64,000 nucleotides of DNA from Vibrio fortis (lineage in GTDB: Bacteria > Pseudomonadota > Gammaproteobacteria > Enterobacterales > Vibrionaceae), in contig NZ_JFFR01000020.1 of the NCBI RefSeq assembly GCF_000695685.1, positions 1-64,000 of the forward strand, written 5' to 3'. The position numbers and the translations under genes are program-made. The notes under the pieces are model-generated. The model worked only from the letters and a program-made list of their open reading frames with translations. It ran no database searches and had not been told where the DNA came from. The number at the start of each line of letters is the position of its first letter. The first letter of the stretch is position 1. Positions 1 through 9,855 of the stretch are shown here, one piece after another.

Positions 1-77
1 CGAACTCAGAAGTGAAACGCAATAGCGCCGATGGTAGTGTGGGGTTTCCCCATGTGAGAGTAGGACATCGCCAGGCT
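1..77 (+). rRNA. rrf: 5S ribosomal RNA, 3' part
   Basis: The window opens inside a 5S rRNA. The sequence runs from the conserved CCGAACTCAGAAGTGAAACG region (first base cut off) through the gammaproteobacterial 3' end ATCGCCAGGCT. The 5' 40 or so bases and the rest of the rRNA operon lie outside the window. The 3' end is placed by similarity to E. coli and may be off by a base or two. Confidence 0.93.
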
Positions 78-121
78 TTAAATTATGAACGACTTGTCAG
101 CGACGACAAGTAGTCCACTGC

Positions 122-198
122 GGAGTGGTAGTTCAGTTGGTTAGAATACCGGCCTGTCACGCCGGGGGTCGCGGGTTCGAGTCCCGTCCACTCCGCCA
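122..198 (+). tRNA. tRNA-Asp (GTC)
   Basis: A 77-base cloverleaf including an encoded CCA end. The acceptor stem pairs GGAGTGG with CCACTCC, the anticodon loop reads CTGTCAC (anticodon GTC), and the T loop GGTTCGAGTCC is canonical. It lies 44 bases after the 5S rRNA, the usual place for a distal tRNA of a Vibrio or E. coli rRNA operon, so it is probably cut from the same precursor. Confidence 0.97.
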
Positions 199-234
199 CT
201 TATTCAGACAAAGTTAAGTCTTTAAAACAACTAC

Positions 235-311
<77 letters not shown>

Positions 312-316
312 CTTTC

Positions 317-347
317 AAGGCTCTAGTCGAAAGACTAGAGCCTTTTT
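317..347 (+). terminator. Intrinsic terminator of the rRNA/tRNA operon
   Basis: A 12-bp stem (AAGGCTCTAGTC with GACTAGAGCCTT) with a GAAA tetraloop, followed by a run of T. It ends the 5S-tRNA-Asp-tRNA-Trp transcript. Confidence 0.93.
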
Positions 348-762
348 CATACTTGTATTGTTGAACCGTTGCGCGAGACTCAAAACAGCGTATTCCCGTT
401 ATACTCAAGATAGCGCGTGTTGGGAGCTGGAGTGCCAGCCCAGTCGTATCTCTCCACCCCTGCTATCTTCAAAACTCTAGCTGAATAACTAGCGCCTTTT
501 TTGCTTTTTGGTGCTAGGGTATATCGTTACTTCCAAGTGATTTTTGCTCTAATTAAACTTTTCCCTCCCTCTATAGATTTAAATCGGCTCTTACCATTAC
601 GAGCTGAATACCTCATCTCTATTACCTTCTTATCAACTAAGAAAGATCTCAAAGCCCAATTTCACTCGTATAAGTTTGTTGTTAGATTTTGTTTTTATGA
701 TATTCAGCTATGCTCATAATCATGGGCTGACTTTATAGTAAGAGTGGTGAGAGGAGTAAGGA
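348..762. other. Intergenic region after the rRNA operon
   Basis: Apart from the tRNA-Trp remnant at 413-505 I see no convincing gene. The short open frames here lack a ribosome binding site and do not resemble known proteins. The A/T-rich part at 620-750 presumably holds the mepA promoter, but no clear -35/-10 pair stands out. Confidence 0.5.
413..505 (+). pseudogene. Decayed partial copy of tRNA-Trp 3' half plus its terminator
   Basis: Bases 413-426 repeat the variable/T-arm start of tRNA-Trp (CGCGTGTTGGGAG), and 444-463 repeat its T-arm and acceptor 3' strand (ATCTCTCCACCCCTGC) with the CCA damaged. A further stretch resembles the terminator, with a weakened stem around CTCTAG and CTAGCGCC and a T-run. 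Between the two tRNA pieces sit about 17 extra bases (CTGGAGTGCCAGCCCAG) that form a small hairpin. The 5' half of the tRNA with the anticodon is missing, so this is a non-functional remnant. It could be left from unequal recombination between rRNA operons or from excision of an element that used the tRNA 3' end. Confidence 0.72.
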
Positions 763-1608
763 ATGCAAATGAAATGGGGGAGTGTTTTTTTATCACTCTT
801 AGTCTGTATGCCATTACAAGCTATCCCAACTCAATGGGAAGGTGTAGATGGCCCTACACGCAATCAAACCAGCTCAATAGGCTCTTACGCCAACGGGTGC
901 TTGGATGGGGCACAGGCATTACCTCTAGAAGGTGTGGGTTATCAGGTTATACGTCCTCAAAGAAAGCGATACTACGGCCATACAGATGCAATTAGATTTG
1001 TAGAAGCACTTGGAAAAACCGTTAACGATAATCTTAACCAAGTACTCATGATTGGTGATATTTCACTTCCACGTGGTGGCCGCTTCTCTTCAGGACACTC
1101 AAGCCATCAAACAGGATTAGACATCGATATCTGGTTAAGACTGAATGATAAAAACCTCTCACTGAATCAACTCGCGGTACCTACACCAGTCAGTGTAGTT
1201 GACTTAACTAATTACAAGTTACGTACCTCAAACTGGCAAGACAATCACTTTGAGGTACTTAGATTTGCGGCAAAAGATCCTAATGTTGCCCGTATATTTG
1301 TTCACCCAGTGATAAAGCAAACACTGTGCGATCAAGAATCGGCGCAAGATGATGCGCGCAATTGGCTTGGAAAGATAAGGCCTTGGTGGGGCCACCATTC
1401 TCATTTTCATGTTCGTCTACATTGTCCTCAAGACGCGACTAGCTGTGTCGAGCAAAAAGCGCCACCGAAAGGCGATGGTTGTGGTTATGAGTTAGCGAGT
1501 TGGACGCCCAAACAGATACCTGTACCTCCACCGACGAAAGTTGCTAAATCAAAACCAAAGAAAAAAAAGGTGATGCCGGAATATTGTTCAACTGTGATTG
1601 CTAATTAA
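763..1608 (+). CDS. mepA: Penicillin-insensitive murein endopeptidase MepA
   Basis: MepA is a periplasmic LAS-type zinc peptidase that cuts D-Ala-meso-DAP cross-links in peptidoglycan. The 281-residue product starts with a signal peptide (about residues 1-20, ending MPLQA). The zinc and catalytic motif GHSSHQTGLDIDIW lies at 111-124 (H112, H115, D120), and the second histidine cluster GHHSHFHVRLHCP follows near residue 210, both as in E. coli MepA. The C-terminus is lysine-rich. The start is supported by AGGAG at 752-756; an in-frame ATG two codons later is also possible. The gene stands alone. Confidence 0.95.
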   Translation: MQMKWGSVFLSLLVCMPLQAIPTQWEGVDGPTRNQTSSIGSYANGCLDGAQALPLEGVGYQVIRPQRKRYYGHTDAIRFVEALGKTVNDNLNQVLMIGDISLPRGGRFSSGHSSHQTGLDIDIWLRLNDKNLSLNQLAVPTPVSVVDLTNYKLRTSNWQDNHFEVLRFAAKDPNVARIFVHPVIKQTLCDQESAQDDARNWLGKIRPWWGHHSHFHVRLHCPQDATSCVEQKAPPKGDGCGYELASWTPKQIPVPPPTKVAKSKPKKKKVMPEYCSTVIAN

Positions 1609-1868
1609 ACATTTCAAGCTAAATTACCGGTCTCTGAACAGGTTCAGAAACTGGAGAAATGTCACACTTTTGTCTAGAGTGAGTAAAGAGTAAATAAGAA
1701 TATCGTTTGATATTTAATCTTTCACAATCCGACAAAAACAAAAACAGAGTCGAAGTGGCATAGTTGGGTCATAACAAGAATGTTTTTGGGGTGACAAATA
1801 GGACTTACACGCCGTATATAAGAATTAGAGTCTTGATACCCGTCGATATGTAATTCGAGGACAAAACC

Positions 1869-2177
1869 ATGACAATGATTTGTGCGAAGGAGTTTTCTGA
1901 GTGGTTAAGGCATAGATTTAGCAGTGAGGTTTCTGGTGTTTCTCTAACACGAGAAGATTTGAATAGCTTAACGGGGCGACAGCGCGTAGACCCTGGATTT
2001 ATTAACGATGTGCATTATGAGCTGATGCAATATGGGATGGCCTTCGTAACCGACACAAGTCGAGAGAACTTTTATCTTGTACATGTTTCTCAAGCATCCA
2101 ATTGGAGAGAGCGGTTGGAGTATCAATTTGAGAAGGACTTGTTCTGCAACATCTACCCGATAGAGAAATCAGGTTAA
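1869..2177 (+). CDS. Small conserved hypothetical protein
   Basis: I do not recognise a family. The 102-residue product has no signal peptide or membrane segment and looks like a soluble mixed alpha/beta protein with many charged residues (for example the stretch LTREDLNSLTGRQRVDPGF at about 25-43). An upstream GAGGAC at about 1857-1862 gives a plausible ribosome binding site. The frame ends just before a strong hairpin terminator shared with the convergent yfhL gene, which supports it being a real transcription unit. The 260 bases between mepA and this gene show no other gene. Confidence 0.7.
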   Translation: MTMICAKEFSEWLRHRFSSEVSGVSLTREDLNSLTGRQRVDPGFINDVHYELMQYGMAFVTDTSRENFYLVHVSQASNWRERLEYQFEKDLFCNIYPIEKSG

Positions 2178-2215
2178 AAAAAAGGTTCAACTTAACGCTA
2201 AGTTGAACCTTTTAG
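2178..2215. terminator. Bidirectional intrinsic terminator
   Basis: An 11-bp perfect stem (GGTTCAACTTA, 2184-2194, with 2199-2209) and ACGC loop, flanked by an A-run on the left and a T-rich stretch on the right. It can end transcription both of the plus-strand gene at 1869-2177 and of yfhL-trhP on the minus strand. Confidence 0.9.
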
Positions 2216-2217
2216 TT

Positions 2218-2475
<258 letters not shown>

Positions 2476-2500
2476 TTACTTCTCAGTTTTTTAAGTACAG

Positions 2501-3904
2501 TTACTTACCTGATGCGTTGCGCGTGTCTTGGCCTTCGCTCAAGTTACGCATCAACAAGCCGTACTCTAAGTCTAGATCGGCAGGTACAGGAATAAATACA
2601 AAGTGACCGTTACCTTTTGCGTCTTCTACTGCTTCAGACTTACGGTTTTCCATCATCTCTAGTGTGAAAACAACGTTACCTTTCGGTGTCATCATTTCTA
2701 AGCTGTCGCCAACTAGGAATTTGTTCTTCACTTCTACTTCAGCTAGGTCGCCACGGCGTTTACCTGTGAATTCGCCAACAAATTGTTGAGTATCAGAGAT
2801 AGAGTAACCGTACTCGTAGTTCTGGTAAGTATCGTGAGTGTGACGACGTAGGAAGCCTTCAGTGTAGCCACGGTGCGCTAGGCTCTCTAGTGTACCCATT
2901 AGGCTTTCATCAAATGGCTTGCCTGCTACAGCATCATCGATAGCTTTACGGTAAACTTGTGCAGTACGAGCACAGTAGTAGAAAGACTTAGTACGGCCTT
3001 CGATTTTCAGTGAATGAACACCCATCTTCGTTAGACGCTCAACGTGCTGGATTGCGCGAAGGTCTTTTGAGTTCATGATGTAAGTGCCATGCTCATCTTC
3101 AAACGCAGCCATTTTCTCTTCAGGCTTGTGTGACTCTGAAAGTAGAACCACTTCATCTGTTGGTTTACCTAGACCTAGTGTGTTGTCAGGACGTTCGTCT
3201 TGAACTTCAACATCCTGAATCTCAACACCAGTAGGGTTTGCTTCAACGATTTGACCGTTTTCGTCTTCTTTTGCCGCTTCTGTTTTGTATTCCCAACGAC
3301 AAGCGTTAGTGCAAGTACCTTGGTTAGGATCGCGCTTGTTCATGTAACCAGAAAGTAGGCAGCGACCAGAGTACGCCATGCACAGTGCACCGTGAACAAA
3401 GATCTCTAGTTCTGTTTCTGGGCAGTGTTCGCGGATCTCTTCGATCTCTTCAAGTGATAGCTCACGAGATAGGATTACACGTTCCACGCCTTGTGTAGCC
3501 CAGAATTTTACCGTTGCCCAGTTAACAGCATTTGCTTGAACTGAAAGGTGAATTGGCATTTCAGGGAATGCTTCACGAACCATCATAATAAGACCAGGAT
3601 CAGACATGATTAGGGCATCAGGACCCATATCTACAACTGGTTTAAGGTCGCGAATGAAAGTTTTTAGCTTAGAGTTGTGCGGCTGAATGTTACATACAAC
3701 ATATAACTTTTTGCCTTGAGCATGAGCTTCGTTGATACCAATTTGTAGGTTTTCGTGGTTAAACTCGTTGTTACGAACACGAAGACTGTAACGTGGCTGG
3801 CCCGCGTAAACTGCATCTGCGCCGTAGGCGAATGCGTAACGCATGTTTTTAAGGCTTCCTGCCGGTGATAATAGTTCAGGTACAAATGGTTTTTGTGTCG
3901 TCAT
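2501..3904 (-). CDS. trhP: tRNA 5-hydroxyuridine hydroxylation protein (U32 family, TrhP/YegQ)
   Basis: TrhP (formerly YegQ) is a U32-family protein that hydroxylates the wobble uridine of several tRNAs to 5-hydroxyuridine, a prephenate-dependent step before cmo5U/mcmo5U formation. The 467 residues match E. coli YegQ (about 453) almost throughout: ELLSPAGSLKNMRYAFAYG at the N-terminus, the U32 signature around IFVHGALCMAYSGRCLLSG, and cysteines in GTCTNACRW suited to an iron-sulfur cluster. The extra length falls in a variable acidic loop at about residues 208-262. It was once annotated as a collagenase-like protease, but there is no reason to expect proteolysis. It forms a probable operon with yfhL. 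Confidence 0.95.
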   Translation of the reverse strand: MTTQKPFVPELLSPAGSLKNMRYAFAYGADAVYAGQPRYSLRVRNNEFNHENLQIGINEAHAQGKKLYVVCNIQPHNSKLKTFIRDLKPVVDMGPDALIMSDPGLIMMVREAFPEMPIHLSVQANAVNWATVKFWATQGVERVILSRELSLEEIEEIREHCPETELEIFVHGALCMAYSGRCLLSGYMNKRDPNQGTCTNACRWEYKTEAAKEDENGQIVEANPTGVEIQDVEVQDERPDNTLGLGKPTDEVVLLSESHKPEEKMAAFEDEHGTYIMNSKDLRAIQHVERLTKMGVHSLKIEGRTKSFYYCARTAQVYRKAIDDAVAGKPFDESLMGTLESLAHRGYTEGFLRRHTHDTYQNYEYGYSISDTQQFVGEFTGKRRGDLAEVEVKNKFLVGDSLEMMTPKGNVVFTLEMMENRKSEAVEDAKGNGHFVFIPVPADLDLEYGLLMRNLSEGQDTRNASGK

Positions 3905-4042
3905 TGCTTCTTTCTCTAATCTGATCTCAAGTCAGGTTGACATCACCAAGTGATATCAAAGGGGCGCAAATTTTACGCTAAAATGAGATCCAACACTAGT
4001 TATTTAGGGTAGAAGACAATAATAAAAGCAGGGATATTAGTA

Positions 4043-4071
4043 GGCTCTCAAGAGGTGATAGCTTGAGAGCC
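4043..4071 (-). terminator. Hairpin downstream of rdgC
   Basis: A perfect 10-bp stem (GGCTCTCAAG with CTTGAGAGCC) with a 9-base loop just after the rdgC stop. There is no clear U-run on the minus strand, so it may stabilise or process the mRNA rather than terminate it. Confidence 0.45.
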
Positions 4072-4079
4072 CAGTTTGA

Positions 4080-4994
4080 TTACGCTTCAGGGTGAGGTAG
4101 ACCACCTAAAGAATCAAATAGATTTGGTAGGAAAGCGCTGAACTCACCACACAGCAGAGAGAAGTCTGCATCGAATCGTGCAGCTTGATCTTCACGTGGA
4201 ATGTCGTCGTTTTCGTCTTTAAGATCATCGCTGAATTTCAGGCGTTTAATGCTGCCATCTTCGCCAAGAATGAACTCAATGCGATCTTGCCAGTTTACTG
4301 CAAGTTTAGTGACAACTTTATTGGCTTCGATGTGGTTCTTGATCTCATCAGCTTCTAGTTCCTGTTTCTTCACACGAACGATGCCGCCATCTTCTTGGAT
4401 TGATTTAAGCTCCGCTTCATCTAGCATGTTGATGCCTTGTGGAGTGTCACCTGTTTTAACCCATTCTGTTAGAGTTTCATCAATTGCGCGCTCTGGAATC
4501 GCAGGCACAACAGGTAAGCTACCCATTGTTTTACGTAGCAGTGCTAATACGTCTTCGGCTTTCTTGTAGCTGCTTGCATCAACAACAATGAAGCCCTCTT
4601 TTGGCATGATCAAAGCGTAAGTGAAGTTGCTGCGGCTGAAAGCGCGCGGAAGAAGATCGATGATGATGTCTTCTTTGATGCTGTCTTTCTCTTTTTTCTT
4701 CACTGGTTGGCCTGATTCTACTTCAAGCGCTTCTACTTTAGCGTTCAGTGTCTCCTTGATCACTGAAGCGGGTAGCATTTTTTCTTCTTTCTTTGCACAA
4801 ATCAGAATGCGGTTTTCAGAAACATGCGTCATCATGTCACCGTGCTTACCCATAGCGTAAACCCAACCAAACTTTTGTTTGTCTTGGCTGCCGCAAGGTG
4901 TGAAGCGAAATTCTTCTAGCTGCTTCTCTAGCTTGTCTGCATTGAACTCAATATCACGATTGAAGCGATACACTAGGCAATTTTTAAACCACAT
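4080..4994 (-). CDS. rdgC: Recombination-associated protein RdgC
   Basis: RdgC is a ring-shaped dimeric DNA-binding protein of the nucleoid that restrains RecA filament formation. The 304 residues match the family length (E. coli 303) and its conserved start [11 protein letters not shown]. Other recognisable blocks are the central LLPRAFSR, the segment [23 protein letters not shown] without the first G (residues about 134-155), and the C-terminal acidic part. It has its own promoter region, divergent from phoB, and is separated from trhP by 175 bases. Confidence 0.95.
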   Translation of the reverse strand: MWFKNCLVYRFNRDIEFNADKLEKQLEEFRFTPCGSQDKQKFGWVYAMGKHGDMMTHVSENRILICAKKEEKMLPASVIKETLNAKVEALEVESGQPVKKKEKDSIKEDIIIDLLPRAFSRSNFTYALIMPKEGFIVVDASSYKKAEDVLALLRKTMGSLPVVPAIPERAIDETLTEWVKTGDTPQGINMLDEAELKSIQEDGGIVRVKKQELEADEIKNHIEANKVVTKLAVNWQDRIEFILGEDGSIKRLKFSDDLKDENDDIPREDQAARFDADFSLLCGEFSAFLPNLFDSLGGLPHPEA

Positions 4995-5121
4995 ATACTT
5001 TTTCTCATACCTTTTTAGAAGTGCTCCATCATAGGGGATTTGATCGAATTTGTCGTTAATTCGGTATCAAAACTTCTAAAGTGAAACGATTGAGACAGTT
5101 ATATTAAAATTTGTTTTCAAA

Positions 5122-5154
5122 GGTCACAAAAGTGTCATAATTAACTCTGATAAT
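5122..5154 (+). promoter_or_regulatory. Pho-box-like site and -10 element before phoB
   Basis: Two 11-base units, GGTCACA-AAAG and TGTCATA-ATTA (5122-5143), fit the Pho box pattern of CTGTCAT-like heptamers separated by four A/T-rich bases. A good -10 hexamer (GATAAT, 5149-5154) follows. This would let phosphorylated PhoB activate its own gene. The match is by eye. Confidence 0.6.
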
Positions 5155-5189
5155 GCAATGCGTTGATTAAATACAAAGGCTATTCAATT

Positions 5190-5879
5190 ATGTCGAGAAG
5201 GATTCTGGTCGTTGAGGATGAAGCACCAATTCGTGAGATGTTGTGTTTTGTGCTTGAACAAAAAGGCTACCAAGCAGTAGAAGCTGAAGATTACGATACA
5301 GCGGTGAACAAGCTATGTGAACCTTTCCCAGATCTAGTATTACTAGATTGGATGCTACCGGGTGGTAGCGGTATTAATTTCATCAAGCATATGAAGCGTG
5401 AAGAGCTAACACGCAATATCCCTGTGGTAATGCTGACAGCGCGTGGTGAAGAAGAAGATAAGGTTCGTGGTTTAGAAGTGGGCGCTGATGATTACATCAC
5501 CAAGCCATTCTCTCCAAAAGAACTGGTCGCTCGTCTGAAAGCAGTGATTCGTCGTGTGACACCAACAGCCCTAGAAGATGTGATTGACGTACAAGGTCTA
5601 AAACTTGACCCTGTATCTCACCGTGTTACCGCGAGTGATGGCCCTGTTGATATGGGACCTACTGAGTTTAAGATGCTGCACTTCTTTATGACGCATCAAG
5701 AGCGTGTATACAGCCGTGAGCAGCTACTGAATAACGTTTGGGGTACCAACGTTTACGTAGAAGACCGTACTGTGGATGTACATATTCGTCGCCTTCGCAA
5801 AGCACTTGAAGCAGCAGGTCACGATAAACTGATTCAAACAGTTCGCGGTGCTGGCTATCGCTTCTCTACAAAAGCTTAA
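5190..5879 (+). CDS. phoB: Phosphate regulon response regulator PhoB
   Basis: PhoB is the OmpR-type response regulator of phosphate starvation; phosphorylated by PhoR it binds Pho boxes and recruits sigma-70 RNA polymerase. The 229 residues equal the E. coli length. The receiver domain (about 1-120) shows the acidic pocket E9/D10, phospho-acceptor D53 in [11 protein letters not shown], and K105 in ITKPFSPKE. The winged helix (about 130-229) has the conserved [20 protein letters not shown] place the start at [10 protein letters not shown], because a TTG nine codons upstream adds an unconserved extension. phoR follows after 35 bases. Confidence 0.97.
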   Translation: MSRRILVVEDEAPIREMLCFVLEQKGYQAVEAEDYDTAVNKLCEPFPDLVLLDWMLPGGSGINFIKHMKREELTRNIPVVMLTARGEEEDKVRGLEVGADDYITKPFSPKELVARLKAVIRRVTPTALEDVIDVQGLKLDPVSHRVTASDGPVDMGPTEFKMLHFFMTHQERVYSREQLLNNVWGTNVYVEDRTVDVHIRRLRKALEAAGHDKLIQTVRGAGYRFSTKA

Positions 5880-5914
5880 TATATGGCTTCGATGCCCGAT
5901 TTACGGAGTCCTGA

Positions 5915-7210
5915 ATGGTTGAAAAGTTAACCTGGAAGAAGCTAGCTTGGGAGCTGGCTTTTTTTTACGCACCTTGGTTTATAGTTGGCTGGATATTTGG
6001 CTACCTGCCTTGGTTATTGTTGGCTGCTACAGTCCTGCAGCTGGCATGGCATCTTCATAACCAAATGCGTCTTTCGGCGTGGTTGTGGGATGAAAAGCGA
6101 TTAACACCACCTTCAGGCTCTGGAAATTGGGAATCTCTGTTTAACGGTATCTACCGTATGCAGCAGAGACAGCGTCGCAAGCGCAAAGAGTTAACTAATC
6201 TGATTCGCCGTTTCCGAAATGGTGCGGAATCTCTACCTGATGCTGTTGTGGTATTTCGTAGTGAAGGTAACATCGTCTGGTGCAACAAGCTTGCCCAATA
6301 CTTACTCGGCTTTCGTTGGCCAGATGACTCTGGTCAGCCGATCTCGAACCTGATTCGTACTCCTGATTTCATTAAGTACCTCAATAAACAAGATTTCTCT
6401 GAACCGTTGGAGATGCCGTCGCCATTGAATGTGGAGCGTATGCTGGAATTGCGTATCGTGCCATACACTGAAGGTGAGCATCTAATGGTAGTACGTGATG
6501 TTACTCAGCTTAAACAGCTTGAGGGCATGCGTCGTAACTTCTTTGCTAATGTTTCTCATGAGCTGCGCACGCCAATGACAGTACTTCAAGGCTACCTTGA
6601 GATGACTGAAGACCCAGATATGGTTGTCGGCCCAATGTGGAGCAAAGCACATGGCGTGATGACAGAACAGTTGAATCGCATGAATAGCCTGGTTAATCAA
6701 TTGCTTACGTTATCTAAGATTGAAGCTGCACCAATGCATGAGTTGGATGAGGTGGTGAATGTCCCTGCAATGCTGGAGGTGCTTGAAAAAGAGGCCACCA
6801 GCTTGAGTGGTGATAAAGAGCATAAGCTTGAGTTTGATATCGATAAGAGCTTGCGCGTTCTCGCCGATGAAGATCAGCTGCGTAGTGCTATCTCTAATCT
6901 TGTTTATAACGCAGTGAAATACACTCCTGCTGGTGCCACGGTGAAGGTGCGTTGGTATCAAACCAGTCAAGGTGCCTGCTTGGATGTCTCTGATACGGGT
7001 GATGGTATTGAACCTCAACACCTGCACAGATTGACTGAGCGCTTCTATCGCGTTGATAAGGCTCGCTCTAGGGATACCGGAGGTAGTGGTCTTGGACTCG
7101 CTATTGTGAAACACGCACTCAGTCATCACGACTCACATCTCGAAATACAGAGTGAAGTTGGCGTTGGTAGTCGTTTCTCCTTTACGCTGCCAAGTCGTCT
7201 AACTGTTTAA
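5915..7210 (+). CDS. phoR: Phosphate regulon sensor histidine kinase PhoR
   Basis: PhoR is the inner-membrane histidine kinase that phosphorylates PhoB when Pst transport falls, under PhoU control. The 431 residues contain two closely spaced hydrophobic segments (about 12-30 and 32-46) with almost no periplasmic loop, a charged linker, a PAS domain (about 100-200), and the H-box [13 protein letters not shown] with phospho-acceptor H215. The N, D, F and G boxes follow ([29 protein letters not shown]). The TAA stop overlaps the next gene's ATG by one base (TAATG), indicating translational coupling to the pstS-like gene. Confidence 0.97.
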   Translation: MVEKLTWKKLAWELAFFYAPWFIVGWIFGYLPWLLLAATVLQLAWHLHNQMRLSAWLWDEKRLTPPSGSGNWESLFNGIYRMQQRQRRKRKELTNLIRRFRNGAESLPDAVVVFRSEGNIVWCNKLAQYLLGFRWPDDSGQPISNLIRTPDFIKYLNKQDFSEPLEMPSPLNVERMLELRIVPYTEGEHLMVVRDVTQLKQLEGMRRNFFANVSHELRTPMTVLQGYLEMTEDPDMVVGPMWSKAHGVMTEQLNRMNSLVNQLLTLSKIEAAPMHELDEVVNVPAMLEVLEKEATSLSGDKEHKLEFDIDKSLRVLADEDQLRSAISNLVYNAVKYTPAGATVKVRWYQTSQGACLDVSDTGDGIEPQHLHRLTERFYRVDKARSRDTGGSGLGLAIVKHALSHHDSHLEIQSEVGVGSRFSFTLPSRLTV

Positions 7211-8187
7211 TGAGTCAATCGATGAGAAAATTGTCTGTCTCTAGCCTTTTAATTGCCACCCTAACCATGAGTGGCATTGTTCGTTCAGAGCAAACCACGG
7301 AATCATTGCCTGACTATGAGAAAGTACATGGCATTTCGGGAAGTTTGTTATCTGTGGGCTCTGACACCTTAGCCGGGATGACGACGCTCTGGATGGAAGA
7401 GTTTAAGAGTTACTACCCAAACGTTAATGCACAGGTGCAAGCGTCTGGTTCATCGACTGCTCCGCCAGCTTTAACTGAAGGCACTGCACACTTAGGCCCA
7501 ATGAGCCGACCAATGCGCCTGCGCGAGATTGAAGCCTTCGAGCGAGAGCATGGCTATAAGCCGACCGCACTTAAAGTGGCTATTGATGCGATTGGTATCT
7601 TTGTTCATAGAGATAATCCTATTGAAGGGCTGAACTTTCGCCAGATTGACGGGATCTTTTCTCAAACGCTACGCTGTGGCGCCAATCAATCCTACGAAAC
7701 CTGGAACGACCTAGGTATTACCCAAGCTTGGGCCAAGCACCCATTCCAGTTGTTTGGACGAAACTCGGTCTCAGGTACTTATGGTTACTTTAAGATGAAT
7801 GCGCTATGTGGCGGTGATTTTAAAAACCGTGTCAATGAGCAGCCTGGTTCTGCATCTGTGGTGCAGTCGGTCTCATCATCAATCAGTGGAATCGGCTACT
7901 CAGGCATTGGCTATCGAGTTGCAGGGGTTAAATTGATCCCCGTGGCAACGCAAGGTGATGATTATGTTGATGCTACGCGTGAAAACATCATCAATGGCGA
8001 TTACCCATTATCACGATTCCTCTACGTATATGTGAACAAGCACCCAGAGAAGCCTCTGTCTCCGGTAGAACAGGAGTTTTTAACGTTTGTGTTCTCAAAG
8101 CAGGGACAGGAGCTGGTTGAAAAGGACGGCTACGTAGCGATTCCAAGAGAATTTGCCCAACAAGAGCTTGCTAAAGTTGGGCTGTAA
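7210..8187 (+). CDS. PstS-like phosphate-binding protein
   Basis: A periplasmic phosphate-binding protein of the PstS superfamily (325 residues). It has a signal peptide (about 1-26), the N-terminal block [13 protein letters not shown], the phosphate-loop-like [23 protein letters not shown] (residues about 80-102), and [13 protein letters not shown] near residue 186, where S and T groups would contact phosphate. It is translationally coupled to phoR rather than encoded with pstCAB, an arrangement I recall from other vibrios. It may be the main Pst-binding protein or a PhoR-linked accessory one. Because vibrios often carry several pstS genes I give no symbol. Confidence 0.88.
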   Translation: MSQSMRKLSVSSLLIATLTMSGIVRSEQTTESLPDYEKVHGISGSLLSVGSDTLAGMTTLWMEEFKSYYPNVNAQVQASGSSTAPPALTEGTAHLGPMSRPMRLREIEAFEREHGYKPTALKVAIDAIGIFVHRDNPIEGLNFRQIDGIFSQTLRCGANQSYETWNDLGITQAWAKHPFQLFGRNSVSGTYGYFKMNALCGGDFKNRVNEQPGSASVVQSVSSSISGIGYSGIGYRVAGVKLIPVATQGDDYVDATRENIINGDYPLSRFLYVYVNKHPEKPLSPVEQEFLTFVFSKQGQELVEKDGYVAIPREFAQQELAKVGL

Positions 8188-8217
8188 TCGCGCTATTTTA
8201 TGAAGGCTTGGCTTCGG

Positions 8218-8290
8218 TATTATCATCGACACTATTTATCATCGAAACTATTTATTATCGAAACTATTGTTGTCGAAGCCATTGTTATTG
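8218..8290. repeat. Short 15/16-bp tandem repeat across the ppx 3' end
   Basis: About four to five degenerate copies built around ATCGAAACTATTTATT. Copies inside the ppx reading frame are spaced 15 bases and encode the tail pattern F-(D/N)-N-N-(G/S). The copies at and beyond the TAG stop (8248-8250) are spaced 16 bases. The stop itself lies in a repeat, so a one-base change of unit length decides where Ppx ends. Confidence 0.75.
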
Positions 8291-9855
8291 AAGTCTAGCT
8301 GCCAATCGGCTTGCTCCCATAGCTCTTGCTCTTGCGCTAAATCCGCCGCGAGGAGCTTGTTTTCAGTTAGCCATTCAGGGTTGTCACAGCTAAGTTTCCA
8401 GTGATCTTTATCTACAAGATCAATCTTTATATCTAACAGCGGTGCATCATTACGCTGCCCATTCAATAAGATAGCTAGCCTCAAAATTCGTACCAAACCT
8501 ATGATTTGTTTCTTTTTGAATAGGTTGAACTCGGGCATCTCTTGAAGTTTTAAAGACTTACGTTGGAAGCGCGCCAAAGTAGCCATTACGGACTGCTGCT
8601 CGCTGTTGAAGCCCGGCATATTGGTATGCTTTAAGATGTAGGCTGAATGGCGATGAAACCCTTGAAAGCTGATGCTCAGGCCAACTTCATGGAGTAGGGC
8701 ACTCCAGCTTAACAGATCAAACAGCTGACTTTTTTTCTTGATGCCGAGTGAGTCTTGCAGTTGATGGATGAACTCTAACGCCTGTCCCTTAACCCGTGCT
8801 GCATGTTCTAAGTCAACCTGATGCTTGAGCGCTAAGTTTTCAGTGGTACGCATCCGAATATCAGAGCGTTGAAAGCGCTCTTCCATTTCATACAGCAGGC
8901 CCTCTCGGAGGGCACCGTCTGAAAAGTGCATTTCCTTGATCGATAGAGCTTTGAAGATCCCTGTTAGAATTGCGACGCCCGCTGCGAATACAGGTTGTCG
9001 TTCAACGGTTAAACCTTTGATGTCGATATCTTCAATCGCTTTATGCTCGCACAGGGTATCGATGAGGTGCTCTAATCTTTTCTCGGTGATGATTGCATCT
9101 TCATAGCCTAGACCGATTAAGACTTCTTTGATGGCTTTGATCGTGCCAGAAGAGCCCAGAGCGGCTTCCCAACCTTGCTTTTTGTATTGTCCCGCCAGCG
9201 ATTCGAGACGCTGTTGCGCAGCAATGATGGCTTTAGCAAAGTTTTTTGAGGAGAGTTTGTTGTTGGCGAAATAGCGATGAGTAAAGCTCACACAGCCCAT
9301 TTGCTTACTGTTGACGAGCTTGGCTTCAAAGCCTTCACCAATGATCAGTTCGGTACTGCCACCGCCAATATCAACTACCAGTTTAGAGTCTGACTCAGGT
9401 TGGGTGTGCGCGACGCCAAGATAAATGAGACGAGCTTCTTCTTGGCCAGGGATCACTTCGATCGGAAAGGGAAGGATCTCTCTCGCTCTCTGAATAAAGA
9501 TATGAGCATTGTTTGCTTGTCGAAGGGTGTGAGTCGCGGCTATACGAACATTATCTAACTCAAAGCCTTGTAAGCGCTCCGCAAACATCGCTAAGCACTC
9601 AAGACCTCGCTCCATAGCACTGTTGCTAAGGTTGGACTGGCTGTCTAGGCCAGAACCTAAGCGCACGCGCTGTTTATGGCGGCTAACAAGTTGCAGCTCT
9701 TGGCCAATAACCTTAGCAACCACCATGTGGAAACTGTTGGAACCCAAATCTATGGCGGCGACATTTCGGATTGGCACAGATGCTGCCTCTAGTGAGACGG
9801 CATCTAGGGAAGTGTTTGGTTCTTGTTTTGAGGAAGCATCGTTAGTTTTGCTCAT
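8248..9855 (-). CDS. ppx: Exopolyphosphatase
   Basis: Ppx removes terminal phosphates from polyphosphate and belongs to the ASKHA Ppx/GppA family. The 535 residues are slightly longer than E. coli Ppx (513), with an extra N-terminal stretch of about 15-20 residues and a repetitive Asn/Asp/Phe tail. The ATP/phosphate-binding blocks [14 protein letters not shown] (33-46) and [14 protein letters not shown] (near 160) are intact, followed by SSGTIKA and the C-terminal HD-like region ([13 protein letters not shown]). Its start overlaps the end of ppk by 14 bases, so ppk-ppx form one operon. The choice of Ppx over GppA rests on length and on the ppk neighbour. Confidence 0.94.
   Translation of the reverse strand: MSKTNDASSKQEPNTSLDAVSLEAASVPIRNVAAIDLGSNSFHMVVAKVIGQELQLVSRHKQRVRLGSGLDSQSNLSNSAMERGLECLAMFAERLQGFELDNVRIAATHTLRQANNAHIFIQRAREILPFPIEVIPGQEEARLIYLGVAHTQPESDSKLVVDIGGGSTELIIGEGFEAKLVNSKQMGCVSFTHRYFANNKLSSKNFAKAIIAAQQRLESLAGQYKKQGWEAALGSSGTIKAIKEVLIGLGYEDAIITEKRLEHLIDTLCEHKAIEDIDIKGLTVERQPVFAAGVAILTGIFKALSIKEMHFSDGALREGLLYEMEERFQRSDIRMRTTENLALKHQVDLEHAARVKGQALEFIHQLQDSLGIKKKSQLFDLLSWSALLHEVGLSISFQGFHRHSAYILKHTNMPGFNSEQQSVMATLARFQRKSLKLQEMPEFNLFKKKQIIGLVRILRLAILLNGQRNDAPLLDIKIDLVDKDHWKLSCDNPEWLTENKLLAADLAQEQELWEQADWQLDFNNNGFDNNSFDNK

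Noticed and set aside
501..719. 72-residue open frame on the plus strand before mepA
   Set aside because: No ribosome binding site, an unusual start, poor codon use and no family resemblance; it begins in the decayed tRNA-Trp terminator.
1609..1868. CTGAAC-AG-GTTCAG inverted repeat after mepA as terminator
   Set aside because: The loop would have only two bases and no T-run follows; nothing else stands out in this gap.
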